From Bacillota bacterium (GTDB lineage: Bacteria; Bacillota; Clostridia; Oscillospirales; Ruminococcaceae): a DNA stretch of 64,000 nucleotides. The notes below the pieces were generated by a model. The model was given only the letters and a program-made list of their open reading frames with translations. It did not search any database and had not been told where the DNA came from. The translations under genes were made by a program, and so were the position numbers. Shown piece by piece: positions 1 through 9,123 of the stretch (within the stretch, counting starts at the first letter, position 1; every line of letters begins with the position of its first letter). The stretch spans positions 1 through 64,000 of the forward strand of contig JAEWAB010000002.1 of assembly GCA_023391875.1 (NCBI GenBank), written 5' to 3'.

Positions 1-46
1 CTCTAGCGTGACAGGCTAGCGTTCTAACCAACTGAACTACCAGGCC
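1..46 (-). tRNA. tRNA-Asp (GTC), 3' part outside window
   Basis: The minus strand from base 46 reads as the 5' half of a tRNA: acceptor GGCCTGG, D arm with AGTTGGTTAGA, and an anticodon stem CTAGC/GCTAG around the loop CTGTCAC. The anticodon is GTC, which reads Asp codons. The T arm and 3' acceptor strand lie beyond the window start. It sits four bases downstream of the tRNA-Val gene and is probably cotranscribed with it. Confidence 0.93.
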
Positions 47-50
47 ATTT

Positions 51-126
51 TGGTGGGAGCAATAGGGATCGAACCTATGACCCTCTGCTTGTAAGGCAGA
101 TGCTCTCCCAGCTGAGCTATGCTCCC
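51..126 (-). tRNA. tRNA-Val (TAC)
   Basis: A complete 76-base cloverleaf reads on the minus strand: acceptor GGGAGCA pairing with TGCTCCC, D arm GCTCAGCTGGGAGAGC, anticodon stem TCTGC/GCAGA with loop CTTACAA, and T arm GGTTCGATCCC. The anticodon TAC reads Val codons. The 3' CCA is encoded in the DNA. Confidence 0.96.
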
Positions 127-177
127 ACATACATACCGTTCATGGCCTTCATGGATTCCTTGAACAGCGCAAGAATT

Positions 178-206
178 ATTATACACGGAAGTAAACAGTT
201 CGTCAA
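178..206 (-). promoter_or_regulatory. Promoter of the tRNA pair
   Basis: On the minus strand TTGACG (201-206) and a consensus TATAAT (178-183) are separated by 17 bases. Transcription would start about 45 bases before tRNA-Val. The match to a housekeeping sigma-70/sigma-A promoter is strong. Confidence 0.8.
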
Positions 207-260
207 GTCTTATTTTCGAGTTTTTATCCGCGGTTTAAACATATTTGCTCGTTCTTTGCA

Positions 261-286
261 CGGCGGGGCGGCGTGCCGCCCCGCCG
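261..286. other. Very GC-rich perfect hairpin after cheW
   Basis: A 12-base GC-only arm (261-272) is repeated inverted at 275-286, just beyond the stop of the CheW-like gene. No U-run follows on the minus strand, so it is not a textbook intrinsic terminator. It may still stop or stabilise the cheW transcript. Confidence 0.4.
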
Positions 287-304
287 GTATTCTCGCAGTT
301 GCAG

Positions 305-769
305 TTAAGCGGTAAAGATAGCCTCGCAGTTAATCACAAGACGAATCTCGTCGTTTACCTTGGCGATGCCGAGTATGTAGCGGCTTACAGCGCTCTCTTC
401 AAGCGGCGGCGGGGTAATAGCGCCCTCGGTGATGTTCACCACCTCCGAGATGCTGTCTACAATAAGCCCGTACGGCTTGTCGCCCACCGTCAGGATCATA
501 AAGCAGGTGGTGTCGGTATAATCGATTACCTCCATGCCAAGGCGCTTGCGGATATTCATAATAGGGATGATGCGGCCGCGAAGGTTGGTGATCCCCTCAA
601 AATAGCCCGGGAAATCGGGCATGGGCGTGACGGGCAGCACGCGGTTGATCTCGATGACGTATTTGATCGGTACCGCGTAGTTTTCGTTGCCCACCAGAAA
701 GGTAAGATACTTGTCCTTCATCGTGTCTTCTTCAAGCTCAGGCTGGTTGTGAGTGTAGTTGGTTGCCAC
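305..769 (-). CDS. CheW-like chemotaxis coupling protein
   Basis: This 154-residue protein is almost entirely one CheW domain (about residues 18-150). Such domains bridge chemoreceptors and the histidine kinase CheA in the cytoplasm. Family features visible are the opening segment KYLTFLVGNENYAVPI, the central LRGRIIPIMNIRKRLG stretch that contacts the kinase or receptor, and DKPYGLIVDSISEV. The start is a GTG at 769, chosen because AAAGGAGGC lies about eight bases upstream; an internal ATG 16 codons later lacks such a site. No cheA or receptor gene is in the window. The next genes upstream encode c-di-GMP proteins, so it may serve another signalling complex. The family assignment is firm; its partners are unknown. 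Confidence 0.9.
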   Translation of the reverse strand: MATNYTHNQPELEEDTMKDKYLTFLVGNENYAVPIKYVIEINRVLPVTPMPDFPGYFEGITNLRGRIIPIMNIRKRLGMEVIDYTDTTCFMILTVGDKPYGLIVDSISEVVNITEGAITPPPLEESAVSRYILGIAKVNDEIRLVINCEAIFTA

Positions 770-794
770 AGGCAGTGCCTCCTTTGTGAAATAT

Positions 795-822
795 ATTATA
801 CTAAATTATTTTTACCGTTCAA
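795..822 (-). promoter_or_regulatory. Probable cheW promoter
   Basis: Minus-strand TTGAAC (817-822) and TATAAT (795-800) lie 16 bases apart, 26 bases before the cheW start codon. The -10 is consensus and the -35 is fair. It lies next to the stop codon of the upstream diguanylate cyclase gene, so cheW can be transcribed on its own. Confidence 0.55.
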
Positions 823-828
823 TTCGCA

Positions 829-3660
829 TTATAGCCCCATGATGGTGTTTTCAAGAAGACGGCTTTTGTAACTGGTGCAGTCGTATTTATTGGTGATGTC
901 GCGCTTCTCTTTGATGATGTCGCAGAACTCTTCAAACGAGATATGCTCGCCCGTGGAATAGGTAAAGCAGATATCCAGCTTGCCCTTTAAACTTTCGCGC
1001 TGTGACGCGCTCAGGCTCAGTGTGCAGGCCGTCGCCGTCTGGCGCGCGATGTCCATCATCGATTTGAGGATAGACAGGTACTTGCGGCTATGTACGGCTT
1101 TGGTTACCATATCGTCGGCGAAGTGTACCACGTCAAAATGAAAATCGCTCACCACGTTGTAGCTGGTATACATCCCGCCGAAGCCCATCAGCTCTATCTC
1201 GGAGGAGATACGTTTGAGGCCGGTGATAAAGCTGTAGGAGGTGCGGTCGAACCCGCCGACGGTCTTGGGGTCGATGGCAAGCTCAAGGCCCTTGGGGTCT
1301 ATCTGTTCCTCCTCGGCCACGCGGGCCAGCACGGCAAGTACCGCCTCGTTTTGCAGGGTAAAGACAGGAATGCAGTAGGTAATCGCCGTATTGTAATCGT
1401 TGTAGGGCGCCACCGTTTTAATGGCGCGGCACACCTTGCGGAAGGTAAGCTCCAAAAGGTTTGCCTGACGGTTACTCTCGGCGGCGATCTTATAAATCTC
1501 GTCGCGCGTGAGGTCGGGGTATTCGGGGATGTGCATGTCGATATCGGCGTAAAAGCGCACGATCTTTTCGTTGTTGTTACAAAATACGGGGATCAAGGTA
1601 AGGCTTAGAATGTCGTTGCTCTCCAGCCCCTTGAGGTGCTCCGCCACCGCGTCGTTCTTCACCTTCTCCTTGTGCAGCGCCTCAGAGAAGACGCAGAACT
1701 TGTTCTTGCCGCGTCGCTTGGCGCTGTACATGGCAAAGTCCGCACAGGCAAGCAGCTCTTTATAGGTGTCGGCGTCGAAGGTACCGGTTTGCGCAACCCC
1801 CACGCTGCCCGAAAGGCGGTGTGTCACCCCTTCTTTCTCGTAGCCGCTTTGCAGCGCCGCCACAATCTTGCCCGCGGTCTCCTCAAGCGCCTCCTCGGAG
1901 GGAACCTCCTTGATAAATACGATAAACTCGTCGCCGCCGATGCGCCCCACAAGGTCCTTGGAGGTGACCACCTTGCAGATGCTCGAGGAGACAAACTGTA
2001 GAATCTGGTCGCCGAACTGGTGGCCGAAGGTGTCGTTGATAATCTTAAAGTTATCAAGGTCGATCATCATCAGCGCCGATCTTCCGCCCAGCTTGAGCTC
2101 TTCCTTTACCCGGCGCTCGATGGTGGCGCGGTTGTAGATGCTCGTAAGCTTGTCGTATTCCGCCGAGTGCAGTACCTTAAGGTCGTAGAGCTTTTTCTGG
2201 GTAATATCGGTGATCGAGCCGATCACCTTCACAATCTTATCGTCCTTGTTTTTAATCGCGGTAGCGATGCTTTCCGCCCACGCGGGGTTGCCGCGGATAT
2301 CGAGGGTCTCGTACTCCGCGCGGTAGTTGCGCAGTGCGCCGGAAAGAAAGCGCTTAAAGTCGCGGTCACGCTGCTCCTCCACCTCAGGGTCGGTGGCGTA
2401 GGCCCAGGAGCAGGCGGTAATCTCGGCGTTTTCTACCCGCCTGGAGCCCAGCATCCCTTTGTCCTTGGCCATGAAGATATACTTCTGCGTCTGTACATCG
2501 TACTCCCACACGATGTCGCTTACCGCCTCCAGCGCGATGCGGTAGCGCTTTTCGCCCTCGCGCAGGTCGTTGATGGCGTTGCTGAATTCGCCGCTTACGC
2601 GGTTTAACTCGCGCGCAACCACCCCAAGCTCGTTGTTGGCATTGTAGTCGCAGGGGATATAACCGCTTTCCTTCATCAGGCTGTCGATTGAACGCAGAAT
2701 CTTAAAGGCAGGGCGCTTAAACGAGAGTATCAGGAACACCGCCGCCAGAACCGCAATCAGGCCAAACCCGAGGAGAAACAGGTTGACGGTCAGCGAGAGG
2801 CCTCTCTGGGTGGCGAGTATCTCTTCAAGGGAGCGCACAACAAACAGGTAGCCCTTGATATCCTTAAGCGGGTAGTACGCGCCGCGCAGGTCTACGTCGG
2901 TGTTGTAGGCGTACTCGATCCTTCCGGGTACCAGGCTGTCCGTACCGAAGGGGTTAACGTTCTTGATCTTTAAAAAGTTCTGATAAAACCCGTTGATACG
3001 GTCAAAGGAGGCGGCCGTGGTCTGGCGCTCCTGATATTTATGCGCAAAAACACGGTCGCTGCCGTCGATAAAGAACAGGTAGCCGGAAGTGCCCACGGCA
3101 CTGTTTTTGGCGAGGTTGGAGAAGAAGCTGGTGTAGAACTCCACCGCCAGGTAGCCGCCGTTGCCGTTGCTTAACGCGACGGGCGCCGCCGCAAAGAAGT
3201 AGGGCTTATTGTCGGTGTCGCTGAGGATGGCGGAGGAATAGTTGCCCGCCTTGCGTATCTCCTCCAGCACGTCAGCGTCGACGTAGGCCTCGCCGACGCG
3301 TTCGGGCCTTGTGGAGGCAGTCACCTTGCCCATGGCGTCGAGCAGAAAGGCGTCTTTGCCGTCGGCAAGTGCCTTGAGCTGCAGCTTAAGGTCCTCGTAG
3401 GCCGCCTGCGCCGCCTGCCCGGGCGAGGCAAGAGACTGTGCGTAAACCGGGTTAAAGCTGGCGGAGAGCACCGCCTCGCGCTTGAACTCAAAGTAGTCCT
3501 CCGTTTGCCGCCCCACGGTGAGCGCCAAGTCCGACAGCGCCGCGTAGTTCTGGGAGGCGGAAAACTGCTCAAAGCCTATATTAAACAGTATAGCCAGTAC
3601 AATTAAGGGCACGAGGATAGTCGTAGCTATCGTTAAAAATATTCGGGATGAAATCTTCAT
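829..3660 (-). CDS. Membrane sensor diguanylate cyclase with degenerate EAL domain
   Basis: This 943-residue protein should make c-di-GMP at the membrane in response to an outside signal. Order of parts: transmembrane helix (about 6-28), a large extracytoplasmic region of Cache type, second helix (about 285-312), a HAMP-like helical linker, a PAS domain (about 370-490), a GGDEF domain with an intact GGDEF signature near residue 572, and a C-terminal EAL-like domain. In the latter the signature Glu-Ala-Leu is absent, and the usual DDFGTGY segment reads GFGGMYTSY, so phosphodiesterase activity is unlikely. I chose the ATG at 3660 because GAGGG precedes it at about six bases; a GTG four codons upstream has no site. 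It is transcribed in the same direction as the PocR-GGDEF-EAL gene. Confidence 0.9.
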   Translation of the reverse strand: MKISSRIFLTIATTILVPLIVLAILFNIGFEQFSASQNYAALSDLALTVGRQTEDYFEFKREAVLSASFNPVYAQSLASPGQAAQAAYEDLKLQLKALADGKDAFLLDAMGKVTASTRPERVGEAYVDADVLEEIRKAGNYSSAILSDTDNKPYFFAAAPVALSNGNGGYLAVEFYTSFFSNLAKNSAVGTSGYLFFIDGSDRVFAHKYQERQTTAASFDRINGFYQNFLKIKNVNPFGTDSLVPGRIEYAYNTDVDLRGAYYPLKDIKGYLFVVRSLEEILATQRGLSLTVNLFLLGFGLIAVLAAVFLILSFKRPAFKILRSIDSLMKESGYIPCDYNANNELGVVARELNRVSGEFSNAINDLREGEKRYRIALEAVSDIVWEYDVQTQKYIFMAKDKGMLGSRRVENAEITACSWAYATDPEVEEQRDRDFKRFLSGALRNYRAEYETLDIRGNPAWAESIATAIKNKDDKIVKVIGSITDITQKKLYDLKVLHSAEYDKLTSIYNRATIERRVKEELKLGGRSALMMIDLDNFKIINDTFGHQFGDQILQFVSSSICKVVTSKDLVGRIGGDEFIVFIKEVPSEEALEETAGKIVAALQSGYEKEGVTHRLSGSVGVAQTGTFDADTYKELLACADFAMYSAKRRGKNKFCVFSEALHKEKVKNDAVAEHLKGLESNDILSLTLIPVFCNNNEKIVRFYADIDMHIPEYPDLTRDEIYKIAAESNRQANLLELTFRKVCRAIKTVAPYNDYNTAITYCIPVFTLQNEAVLAVLARVAEEEQIDPKGLELAIDPKTVGGFDRTSYSFITGLKRISSEIELMGFGGMYTSYNVVSDFHFDVVHFADDMVTKAVHSRKYLSILKSMMDIARQTATACTLSLSASQRESLKGKLDICFTYSTGEHISFEEFCDIIKEKRDITNKYDCTSYKSRLLENTIMGL

Positions 3661-3953
3661 TCGTACCCTCACTTTCTATAGGATGGCGGATGGGCCTGCG
3701 TACGGTGTATCAGTGCCGTTTAGCCCTGATTCAACAAAAATCGACTGTGCGAACGCGGGAGAAACGCCGCGCCCTTTTGTCCGAACAAGCGGCCTTGCCG
3801 GGACAGGCGCAGCGGTAAACCGGCCACAAAGGGTGCGGGCGGGTTCTTGCAGGGGTACTACGACTTGAATCGGCCTTAAGAAGCCGATATACCATTCAAT
3901 CACAATAAAAAGCGCTTACGGGATACAACGGGGGCAAAATCACCGTGATTTTA

Positions 3954-6692
3954 TCAAGCGGGCTGACTCTTACGCAATACGACCGATTCGAAGTCGGCCT
4001 TTGGCAGAGGCCTGCTATATAGATAGCCCTGAATAAAGTTACAGTTAAACTCCTTTAAAATCGTGTCCTGAAAGGTGTTTTCCACGCCCTCAGCCACCAC
4101 CTGCATGTTAAAATCCTGCACCAGCTCGATGATCTTCGCGAGCATCTTCCGGCTCTTTACACTGCTCTCCAACTCGTTGATGTAGGATTTATCGATCTTT
4201 AAGCAGCTGATCGGCAGCATCATCAGGTAGTTAAGCCCTGAGTAGCCCGAGCCGAAATCATCCAGCGCAAAGTTGATGCCGTAGCGCTGCAGCTCCGTCA
4301 TGGCCTTCTTGACCGACTCAAACGAACGGATGACTACATTCTCGGTAATCTCGAACTCGATAATGGTGGGCGGCAGGTCGTAGCGCGAGATGATGCTCCA
4401 CATGCTGTCTACAAAGTTCTCCTGTACCAGCTGCAGCGGCGAGATATTGATAGCCATTGATTCAAGGTGGATGCCCTTCTCGGCGAGCTCACAGAGGTTT
4501 TTGCACACGCGGTCTACCACCATCAGGCCGATATCGTTAATGAGCCCCACCTCTTCGGCAATGCCGATGAACTCGTCGGGGGGAATAAATCCAAGCTCGT
4601 CGTCATGGAGCCTCAAAAGCGCCTCGGCCTTGGTAAAGCAGCCCTTTTCAATGTTGTAAATGGGCTGGTAGTATACCTCAAACCGCGCCTCCTTCAGGGC
4701 CTTGAGCATGATCTCCTGTATCTTGTGGCGGCGCTCGATCTTCTTGCTGAGCACCTCATCGTATAAAACATAGCGGTTTTTGCCCGCGGCCTTCGCGTCA
4801 TACACGGCGTATTCGCCGTTGGCGATGATCTGCTTTGGGTTGTTGCCGCTCGTGGGGAAGACCGAAATGCCAAGGCTGAGGGTGCAGGTGCACTCCACGT
4901 CAAACACCCGCCAGGGCCGGCTGAAGCGCACTAGAAGGTCGTCCGCGAGGTCGATGGCCTCCTCCTTGCTGTAGCCCTGCAGCAGCACAAAAAACTCGTC
5001 GCCGCCAAAGCGGAACACCTTGCCCACCAGCTCGGGGCACTCGTTAAAATACTGCACGATGCGCCGCAGCATCTCGTCGCCGTACTGGGAGCCGAGGGTA
5101 TCGTTTACAAACTTAAAATCGTCAAGGTCGAGGATTAAGATAGCGCCGCTCGCGGCTTCCTCCCCGCCGTCAAATACCGACTGCAGCACCCGCATCAGGC
5201 AGGCGCGGTTGGGGATATCCAGAAGCGCGTCGTAGTAAGCGAGCTTTTCCACCTCAAGCTCGAACAGCTTTTTCTTGTTGATATCCGTGGTACTGATCAG
5301 GCAGGCGTCGCTGCCGTCAAACCACGTAAAGCGGGAGGCGCGAAGCTCCTGCCACATGTTGATGTTGCTGTTGTACACCTCATAGTGCAGCTTGTCCTCT
5401 AAGCTTTTAAAGCGGTTTAAAGGGCAGTACGCGCACAGCTGCCCCTCATCGAGGTTAGCAATCTTCGAGCAGTTGTCGCCGAGTTTTACCTCGGGGTGTG
5501 CGCTTTGCATGGCGTGGTTCATAAACAGGATTCTTCCGGTAGCGGCGTCCACCGCGTAGGTGAAGGCACCGCTGCTGTCGGCGATGGTGTACATCAGATC
5601 CTGCGAGCGCTGGGCGTAATCAAACCCGAGCTTTTGCAGCACCGCGGCGGATAAAACGGTGGCGGCGGCCTTTAAGCCGGTCAGGCGGCTCGCGCCCCAT
5701 TTGGGCAGCAGCGCGTCCTTCTCAAAGGTAATCATCGCAGCGGGCACGCCGTTATGGCGCACGGCAGCCTGCAAAACCTCGCCGGTGTGGTCGTCCTGCA
5801 AAAGCTTGCTTAGTACCTCGGGCAGTTCATGCAGGGTATCGGTGTACAGAAAGCCGTACTTGTCAAATTGGTTTAAGGAAAGCTCCGTATAACAGGTACC
5901 CAGCCTTTCGGCGGTTTGGCCCTCCAAAAGCAGGGTAAGCGGGCGCATAGACGCCGCCTTCCACTCAAACATGATGCCGCGCTCGCCGAGCCGGGGCAAA
6001 AAACGGAACACCGTAATGCGGGAAAGGCCGAAGTGCTCGCCCACTAGCGAGAGCGCGTTTAATATCCCCGAGCCGAGCTCGGGCGCCGAGGCGATGCCGT
6101 CCATCACCTCGTTCTCAAAAACGGTGTAGGCCAGCGCCTCCTTCAGCTCCGCGGTAAGGGAGTTCTGCTTAAGCAGCTGCGTGCGCATGCCATATTTATC
6201 GTCCAAAAGCGCGCTGATGATATCGCTGAAGATCGTCAGTGCGCGGGTAGCCAGATGAAAACGATCGGGGCTTATCTTGTAGTGCCCCTCATCCTCGGTA
6301 AGCTGCCAGAACAACATGATCTGCCCGTTTTGAAAAACGGGAATGTAGGTAAAACGCACCTGAAGCTCGCATACGCCGCTGCAGGGCAGGCCGGTATCGC
6401 GCACCTTTTGCAGCGACTGCGCCTTTATATACTGGCAGGCCTCGGCGTTGGTTGCCGCCCTTTTGCGGCAGGTGGCGGCGATGCCGAACGGCTCCACGGC
6501 GGGCAGGCCCTCCGCGGTAAGCGCAAGACAGTCGATATGCAGCGTCTTCACGATGAAATCCTGAAGATATTTGAGCTTTTCAAGATTGATAACGGTGCCA
6601 AGCCGCACGGAACTTTCCGGCGCCGTGACAGCGGTGAAGCTGTCGGGCGGCTTGATATTCACCGAAGGTTTTTTCTTAGGCTGTTGAGGCAT
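3954..6692 (-). CDS. PocR-GGDEF-EAL cyclic-di-GMP turnover protein
   Basis: This 912-residue protein has no clear transmembrane helix and is probably cytoplasmic. The N-terminal part (about 30-190) matches the PocR ligand-sensing domain: CRKRAATNAEAC and a CSGVCELQVRFTYIPV segment. A GAF-like region and a PAS-like region (about 350-470) with a Cys pair (CAYC) follow. The GGDEF motif is intact near residue 561. The EAL domain looks catalytically complete: EALLR near 690, then FEITENV, DDFGSGYSGLNYL, KIDKSYI and VVAEGVE. It could therefore both make and degrade c-di-GMP, with one activity perhaps tuned by the sensor domains. The ATG at 6692 has a GGGGGA site about eight bases upstream. The net enzymatic direction cannot be read from sequence. 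Confidence 0.92.
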   Translation of the reverse strand: MPQQPKKKPSVNIKPPDSFTAVTAPESSVRLGTVINLEKLKYLQDFIVKTLHIDCLALTAEGLPAVEPFGIAATCRKRAATNAEACQYIKAQSLQKVRDTGLPCSGVCELQVRFTYIPVFQNGQIMLFWQLTEDEGHYKISPDRFHLATRALTIFSDIISALLDDKYGMRTQLLKQNSLTAELKEALAYTVFENEVMDGIASAPELGSGILNALSLVGEHFGLSRITVFRFLPRLGERGIMFEWKAASMRPLTLLLEGQTAERLGTCYTELSLNQFDKYGFLYTDTLHELPEVLSKLLQDDHTGEVLQAAVRHNGVPAAMITFEKDALLPKWGASRLTGLKAAATVLSAAVLQKLGFDYAQRSQDLMYTIADSSGAFTYAVDAATGRILFMNHAMQSAHPEVKLGDNCSKIANLDEGQLCAYCPLNRFKSLEDKLHYEVYNSNINMWQELRASRFTWFDGSDACLISTTDINKKKLFELEVEKLAYYDALLDIPNRACLMRVLQSVFDGGEEAASGAILILDLDDFKFVNDTLGSQYGDEMLRRIVQYFNECPELVGKVFRFGGDEFFVLLQGYSKEEAIDLADDLLVRFSRPWRVFDVECTCTLSLGISVFPTSGNNPKQIIANGEYAVYDAKAAGKNRYVLYDEVLSKKIERRHKIQEIMLKALKEARFEVYYQPIYNIEKGCFTKAEALLRLHDDELGFIPPDEFIGIAEEVGLINDIGLMVVDRVCKNLCELAEKGIHLESMAINISPLQLVQENFVDSMWSIISRYDLPPTIIEFEITENVVIRSFESVKKAMTELQRYGINFALDDFGSGYSGLNYLMMLPISCLKIDKSYINELESSVKSRKMLAKIIELVQDFNMQVVAEGVENTFQDTILKEFNCNFIQGYLYSRPLPKADFESVVLRKSQPA

Positions 6693-6812
6693 GTGCAGTT
6701 CCCCCGTCCGTCCAAATACTCCCGGAGCGCATATCTATCAAGTCAGCCTGATGAAGGTTTAAAGCTGTGACGGCCAGGCGGACATAGACCCAATTTACCT
6801 ATATATAAAATT

Positions 6813-6842
6813 ATTATACAACTACTCCCTGTTAACTTTCAA
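6813..6842 (-). promoter_or_regulatory. Probable promoter of the PocR-GGDEF-EAL gene
   Basis: Minus-strand TTGAAA (6837-6842) and consensus TATAAT (6813-6818) are 18 bases apart, giving a leader of about 115 bases before the start at 6692. The AT-rich stretch after the -10 (about 6798-6818) recurs almost exactly at about 23499-23520, upstream of the GNAT gene. Confidence 0.55.
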
Positions 6843-7000
6843 TATATTTCCCAAATAATTATTGCCCTGATTTGTAGAATAATAGAAAAGAAGAGCGCAA
6901 ACTGACTATTTAAGAAATATGCAGGGCAGCAAGGCCTGTAAACGGATGTTCAGGAGTACTCTTGAGGGTTTACGGCATCACGATTTTACGCCATAGTTAC
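6843..7000. other. Gene-free AT-rich spacer
   Basis: This is the remainder of the 372-base gap between the PocR-GGDEF-EAL gene and the small membrane protein gene. Beyond the promoter at 6813-6842 and the terminator at 7001-7040 I see no open frame with a ribosome binding site and no recognisable structured RNA. Confidence 0.5.
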
Positions 7001-7040
7001 AAAAAAAGCCGCAGCGCCCCTTATAAAGAGCGATGCGGCC
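7001..7040 (-). terminator. Intrinsic terminator of the small membrane protein gene
   Basis: On the minus strand GCCGCATCGC and GCGCTGCGGC pair around a loop of about 12 bases and are followed by seven T residues. It lies about 25 bases after the stop at 7065. Confidence 0.85.
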
Positions 7041-7064
7041 TTAAAGTATTTAAGTATTTACCGC

Positions 7065-7307
7065 CTATTCGGCGTCGGTGCTTGTCTCGCGGACAGGCGC
7101 GGTGTCGTCGGGGATATCGCTTACGGTTTGGGTGAAGTCGCCGAGGTCGTCGCTGTTCTCCACGATGATTACGTCGTCGTTGTCATCCTTTTTGCCAAAG
7201 CAGCAACTGCAAAGGCCTTTTTTATTTACGAAATAATATACCGCTGCGGCAATACCTGCTACCACAGTTATAAAGCCGATAACGGCAAGGATAGAGCCTT
7301 TTCTCAT
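7065..7307 (-). CDS. Small single-pass membrane protein, unknown function
   Basis: This 80-residue protein has one hydrophobic helix at its N-terminus (about residues 5-27), then KKGLCSCCFGKKDD with a CxCC cluster just inside or outside the membrane, and an acidic, Thr/Ser-rich tail. The Cys cluster next to the helix could bind metal or be acylated; that is a guess. The ATG at 7307 follows CGGAGGAAAAG at good spacing, and its own terminator follows, so it is very likely a real gene. I recognise no family. Confidence 0.75.
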   Translation of the reverse strand: MRKGSILAVIGFITVVAGIAAAVYYFVNKKGLCSCCFGKKDDNDDVIIVENSDDLGDFTQTVSDIPDDTAPVRETSTDAE

Positions 7308-7478
7308 TTTCTTTTCCTCCGATAGTAATTTTTTATAAAATAAATTGCCGAATTTTGCTTATTCTATTTTTATTATAATCGGAACCCAAAGTATTTTCAA
7401 TAGCCCGGCAAGTGATATGCCGAAAATTCTCAGTCTGTTCAAAATAGATAGCGGTTTGATACGGCAGGGGCCGTACAC

Positions 7479-7512
7479 AAAAATACCAGACCGCAAAGAA
7501 ACGGTCTGGTAC
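7479..7512 (-). terminator. Intrinsic terminator of gpmI
   Basis: ACCAGACCG (7485-7493) and CGGTCTGGT (7502-7510) form a nine-base stem; reading on the minus strand it is followed by ATTTTTG. It lies about 45 bases past the gpmI stop and ends the glycolytic cluster. Confidence 0.85.
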
Positions 7513-7553
7513 TATTATAGACTGCTTATAACTGATTATACCTGTTGCAGGGG

Positions 7554-9071
7554 CTAGCCCACAATCAGCGAAACGCCGTCCATCTCGGCAGGCTTGGGCA
7601 GGCCAAGAATCTCGAGCATGGTGGGGGCGATGTCGCACAGCCTGCCGTGGTCGCGCAGGGTGCAATCCTTGCCGACCACCACAAACGGCACGGGGTTGGT
7701 GGTGTGCGCGGTAAAGGGCGAGCCGTCCGGCTCCATCATCTGGTCGGCGTTGCCGTGGTCGGCGGTAATCAGCGCGATACCGCCCTTGCCCTCGATAGCG
7801 CTTACCACCTTGCCAAGGCAGGTGTCCACCGCTTCCACCGCCACTTCGGCGGCGCTCAGAACGCCGGTGTGGCCTACCATATCGCAGTTGGCGAAGTTTA
7901 AAATAATTACGTCGTAGCTGTCGCTTGCGATGCGCTTTAAAACCTCGTCGGTCACCTCAAAGGCGCTCATCTCGGGCTTTAAGTCGTAGGTCGCCACCTT
8001 GGGGGAGGCGATCAGCGCACGGTCTTCGCCCTCATATACCTTCTCGACGCCGCCGTTAAAGAAGAAGGTCACGTGCGCGTACTTCTCGGTTTCGGCAATG
8101 CGGAGCTGCTTTAAGCCTTTTTGCGAGATGTACTCGCCAAAGGTGTTGGCAAGCGATTGGGGGGTAAACGCCACATGCACATTGGGCATGGAGGCGTCGT
8201 ACTGTGTAAAGCAAACGTAATAGGGCTTTACAAAGCCGGTGCGGCGCTCAAACCCTGCAAAGTCGGGGTCTACGAAGGTGCGGGTGATCTCGCGCGCACG
8301 GTCGGGGCGGAAGTTAAAGAAGATCACGCTGTCCTTGGGCTGAACGGTCGCGCCCTTGGTTACCACCACGGGCAGGATGAACTCGTCGGTTACCTCGGCG
8401 GCATAAGATTTCTCCACCGCGTCGAGCGCCTTCTCGTTCTGCACGCCCTCGCCGTATACCATGGCGGCGTACGCCTTCTCTACGCGGTCCCAGCGGTTGT
8501 CGCGGTCCATCGCGTAGTAGCGGCCCATCACGGTGGCGATTTTGCCCACGCCGATGCGCGCCATCTCGGCCTCAAGGTCGTTGATAAACCCGGCGCCCGA
8601 GGTGGGGGGTACGTCGCGCCCGTCCATTAAGCAGTGCACGAATACCTTGGTAAGGCCCGCCTTTTTGGCGAGCTCCAGAATGCCGTACAGGTGGCTGTTG
8701 TGGCTGTGCACACCGCCGTCGGAAAGCAGGCCGATGAGGTGCAGGGCGGAGCCGTTTGCCTTGCAGTGCTCTACGGCCGCGAGCAGCTCTTTATTCTGAA
8801 AGAAATCTCCGTCCTTAATGGCCTTGGTGATGCGGGTGAGCTCCTGGTACACGATACGGCCCGCGCCGATGTTGGTGTGGCCTACCTCGCTGTTGCCCAT
8901 CTGCCCGTCGGGCAGGCCCACATCCATGCCTGAGGCGCCGATCTGGGTGTGCGGGTTTTGTGAAAAGAGCTTGTCTATGTTCGGCGTGCGCGCAAGCTTG
9001 ATGGCGTTGCCGTACTCGCTGTTGTTAATGCCGAAGCCGTCAAGAATCAGCAGTGCAAGCGGTTTGGTCAT
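7554..9071 (-). CDS. gpmI: 2,3-bisphosphoglycerate-independent phosphoglycerate mutase
   Basis: This enzyme interconverts 3- and 2-phosphoglycerate in glycolysis using two manganese ions and a phosphoserine intermediate. The 505-residue length is normal for the family. Metal-binding LLILDGFG (Asp11) opens the protein, the catalytic Ser61 lies in MGNSEVGHTNIGAGR, and the second metal site appears as LITADHGNADQM near the C-terminus with LNFANCDMVGHTG before it. I prefer the ATG at 9071, which has AAAGGA eight bases upstream, over the ATG nine bases earlier at 9080. It is the last gene of the cluster pgk, acyltransferase, tpiA, gpmI. Confidence 0.97.
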   Translation of the reverse strand: MTKPLALLILDGFGINNSEYGNAIKLARTPNIDKLFSQNPHTQIGASGMDVGLPDGQMGNSEVGHTNIGAGRIVYQELTRITKAIKDGDFFQNKELLAAVEHCKANGSALHLIGLLSDGGVHSHNSHLYGILELAKKAGLTKVFVHCLMDGRDVPPTSGAGFINDLEAEMARIGVGKIATVMGRYYAMDRDNRWDRVEKAYAAMVYGEGVQNEKALDAVEKSYAAEVTDEFILPVVVTKGATVQPKDSVIFFNFRPDRAREITRTFVDPDFAGFERRTGFVKPYYVCFTQYDASMPNVHVAFTPQSLANTFGEYISQKGLKQLRIAETEKYAHVTFFFNGGVEKVYEGEDRALIASPKVATYDLKPEMSAFEVTDEVLKRIASDSYDVIILNFANCDMVGHTGVLSAAEVAVEAVDTCLGKVVSAIEGKGGIALITADHGNADQMMEPDGSPFTAHTTNPVPFVVVGKDCTLRDHGRLCDIAPTMLEILGLPKPAEMDGVSLIVG

Positions 9072-9123
9072 AGTATTCATCCTTTCCCTATAAGGCTATG
9101 CAAAAAACGGTACCGATAATGGA

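Noticed and set aside
3936..3952. Intrinsic terminator after the PocR-GGDEF-EAL gene
   Set aside because: AAAATCACCGTGATTTT is palindromic but leaves no loop and has no clear T-run, so support is too weak.
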